Below are positions 6,426-6,462 of a DNA stretch of 6,462 nucleotides, piece after piece. Both the position numbers and the translations under genes were made by a program. How positions within the stretch are numbered: the first letter of the stretch is position 1; each line of letters begins with the position of its first letter. The stretch is from the NCBI GenBank assembly GCA_023460175.1, contig JAEWRC010000183.1, positions 1 to 6,462 on the forward strand, written 5' to 3'. Source of the DNA: Actinomycetes bacterium. Lineage in GTDB: Bacteria; Actinomycetota; Actinomycetes; Mycobacteriales; Mycobacteriaceae. The notes beneath the pieces were generated by a model. It ran no database searches and was not told the DNA's origin. It saw only the letters and a list, made by a program, of their open reading frames with translations.

Positions 6426-6462
6426 TCAGCGGTCCGGGGCGATGGGGACCACCTGCACCGCG
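6426..6462 (-). CDS. fruK: C-terminal end of probable 1-phosphofructokinase (partial)
   Basis: Only the last 11 codons and the TGA stop (6428-6426) are inside the window, reading AVQVVPIAPDR. The AVxVxP-type ending resembles the final strand of PfkB-family sugar kinases such as 1-phosphofructokinase, which turns the FruA product fructose 1-phosphate into fructose 1,6-bisphosphate. The gene immediately upstream of fruA and in the same direction is very often fruK in actinobacterial fructose operons. The assignment rests mainly on that context. The rest lies beyond the right edge. Confidence 0.5.
   Translation of the reverse strand, partial: AVQVVPIAPDR

Overview
The window is GC-rich (about 70 % by eye) actinobacterial DNA, most likely from a fast-growing or environmental mycobacterium (Mycolicibacterium-like) or a close relative. 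Support for this comes from an F420-dependent (Ddn-type) nitroreductase, candidate leaderless promoters with TANNNT -10 boxes, and a fructose PTS cluster ending in fruA-ptsH. The placement is inferred from gene content and style, not from a database match. The window is fully packed: there are four complete larger genes, one complete small gene and the last codons of a sixth. No gap exceeds 140 bases, and I see no RNA gene, mobile element or CRISPR array.

Region 1 (1-1550): a CLC-type chloride channel or Cl-/H+ exchanger on the minus strand. It is divergent from the metal gene next to it across a 139-bp intergenic region. That region holds a candidate leaderless promoter for the CLC gene and, on the other side, a perfect 7-3-7 palindrome (ATACCCC-CAA-GGGGTAT) of the type bound by CsoR-family copper repressors.

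Region 2 (1551-4048): a plus-strand pair, made of a P1B-3 (CopB-type, CPH motif) copper/silver-exporting ATPase with a His-rich N-terminus and, 23 bases later with a strong ribosome binding site, a small deazaflavin (F420)-dependent nitroreductase-family protein. The two probably share one metal-controlled transcript. No CsoR/RicR gene or copper chaperone lies in the window, so the regulator would act in trans.

Region 3 (4045-6462): a minus-strand fructose phosphotransferase operon, reading fruK (last 11 codons only) > fruA (EIIABC) > ptsH (HPr). HPr passes phosphate from Enzyme I (not in the window) to His68 of the EIIA domain, then to Cys179 of the EIIB domain, then to fructose as it crosses the EIIC membrane domain. 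The product, fructose 1-phosphate, is the substrate of FruK. This operon converges on the copper operon so tightly that the two stop codons overlap.

The genes are all recognisable family members and I do not find a convincing undescribed system. The points most worth a second look are the operator embedded in the copB promoter spacer, the CLC protein lacking the usual inner glutamate and central serine motif, the copper-F420 reductase pairing, the overlapping convergent stops, and a small inverted repeat between fruA and ptsH.
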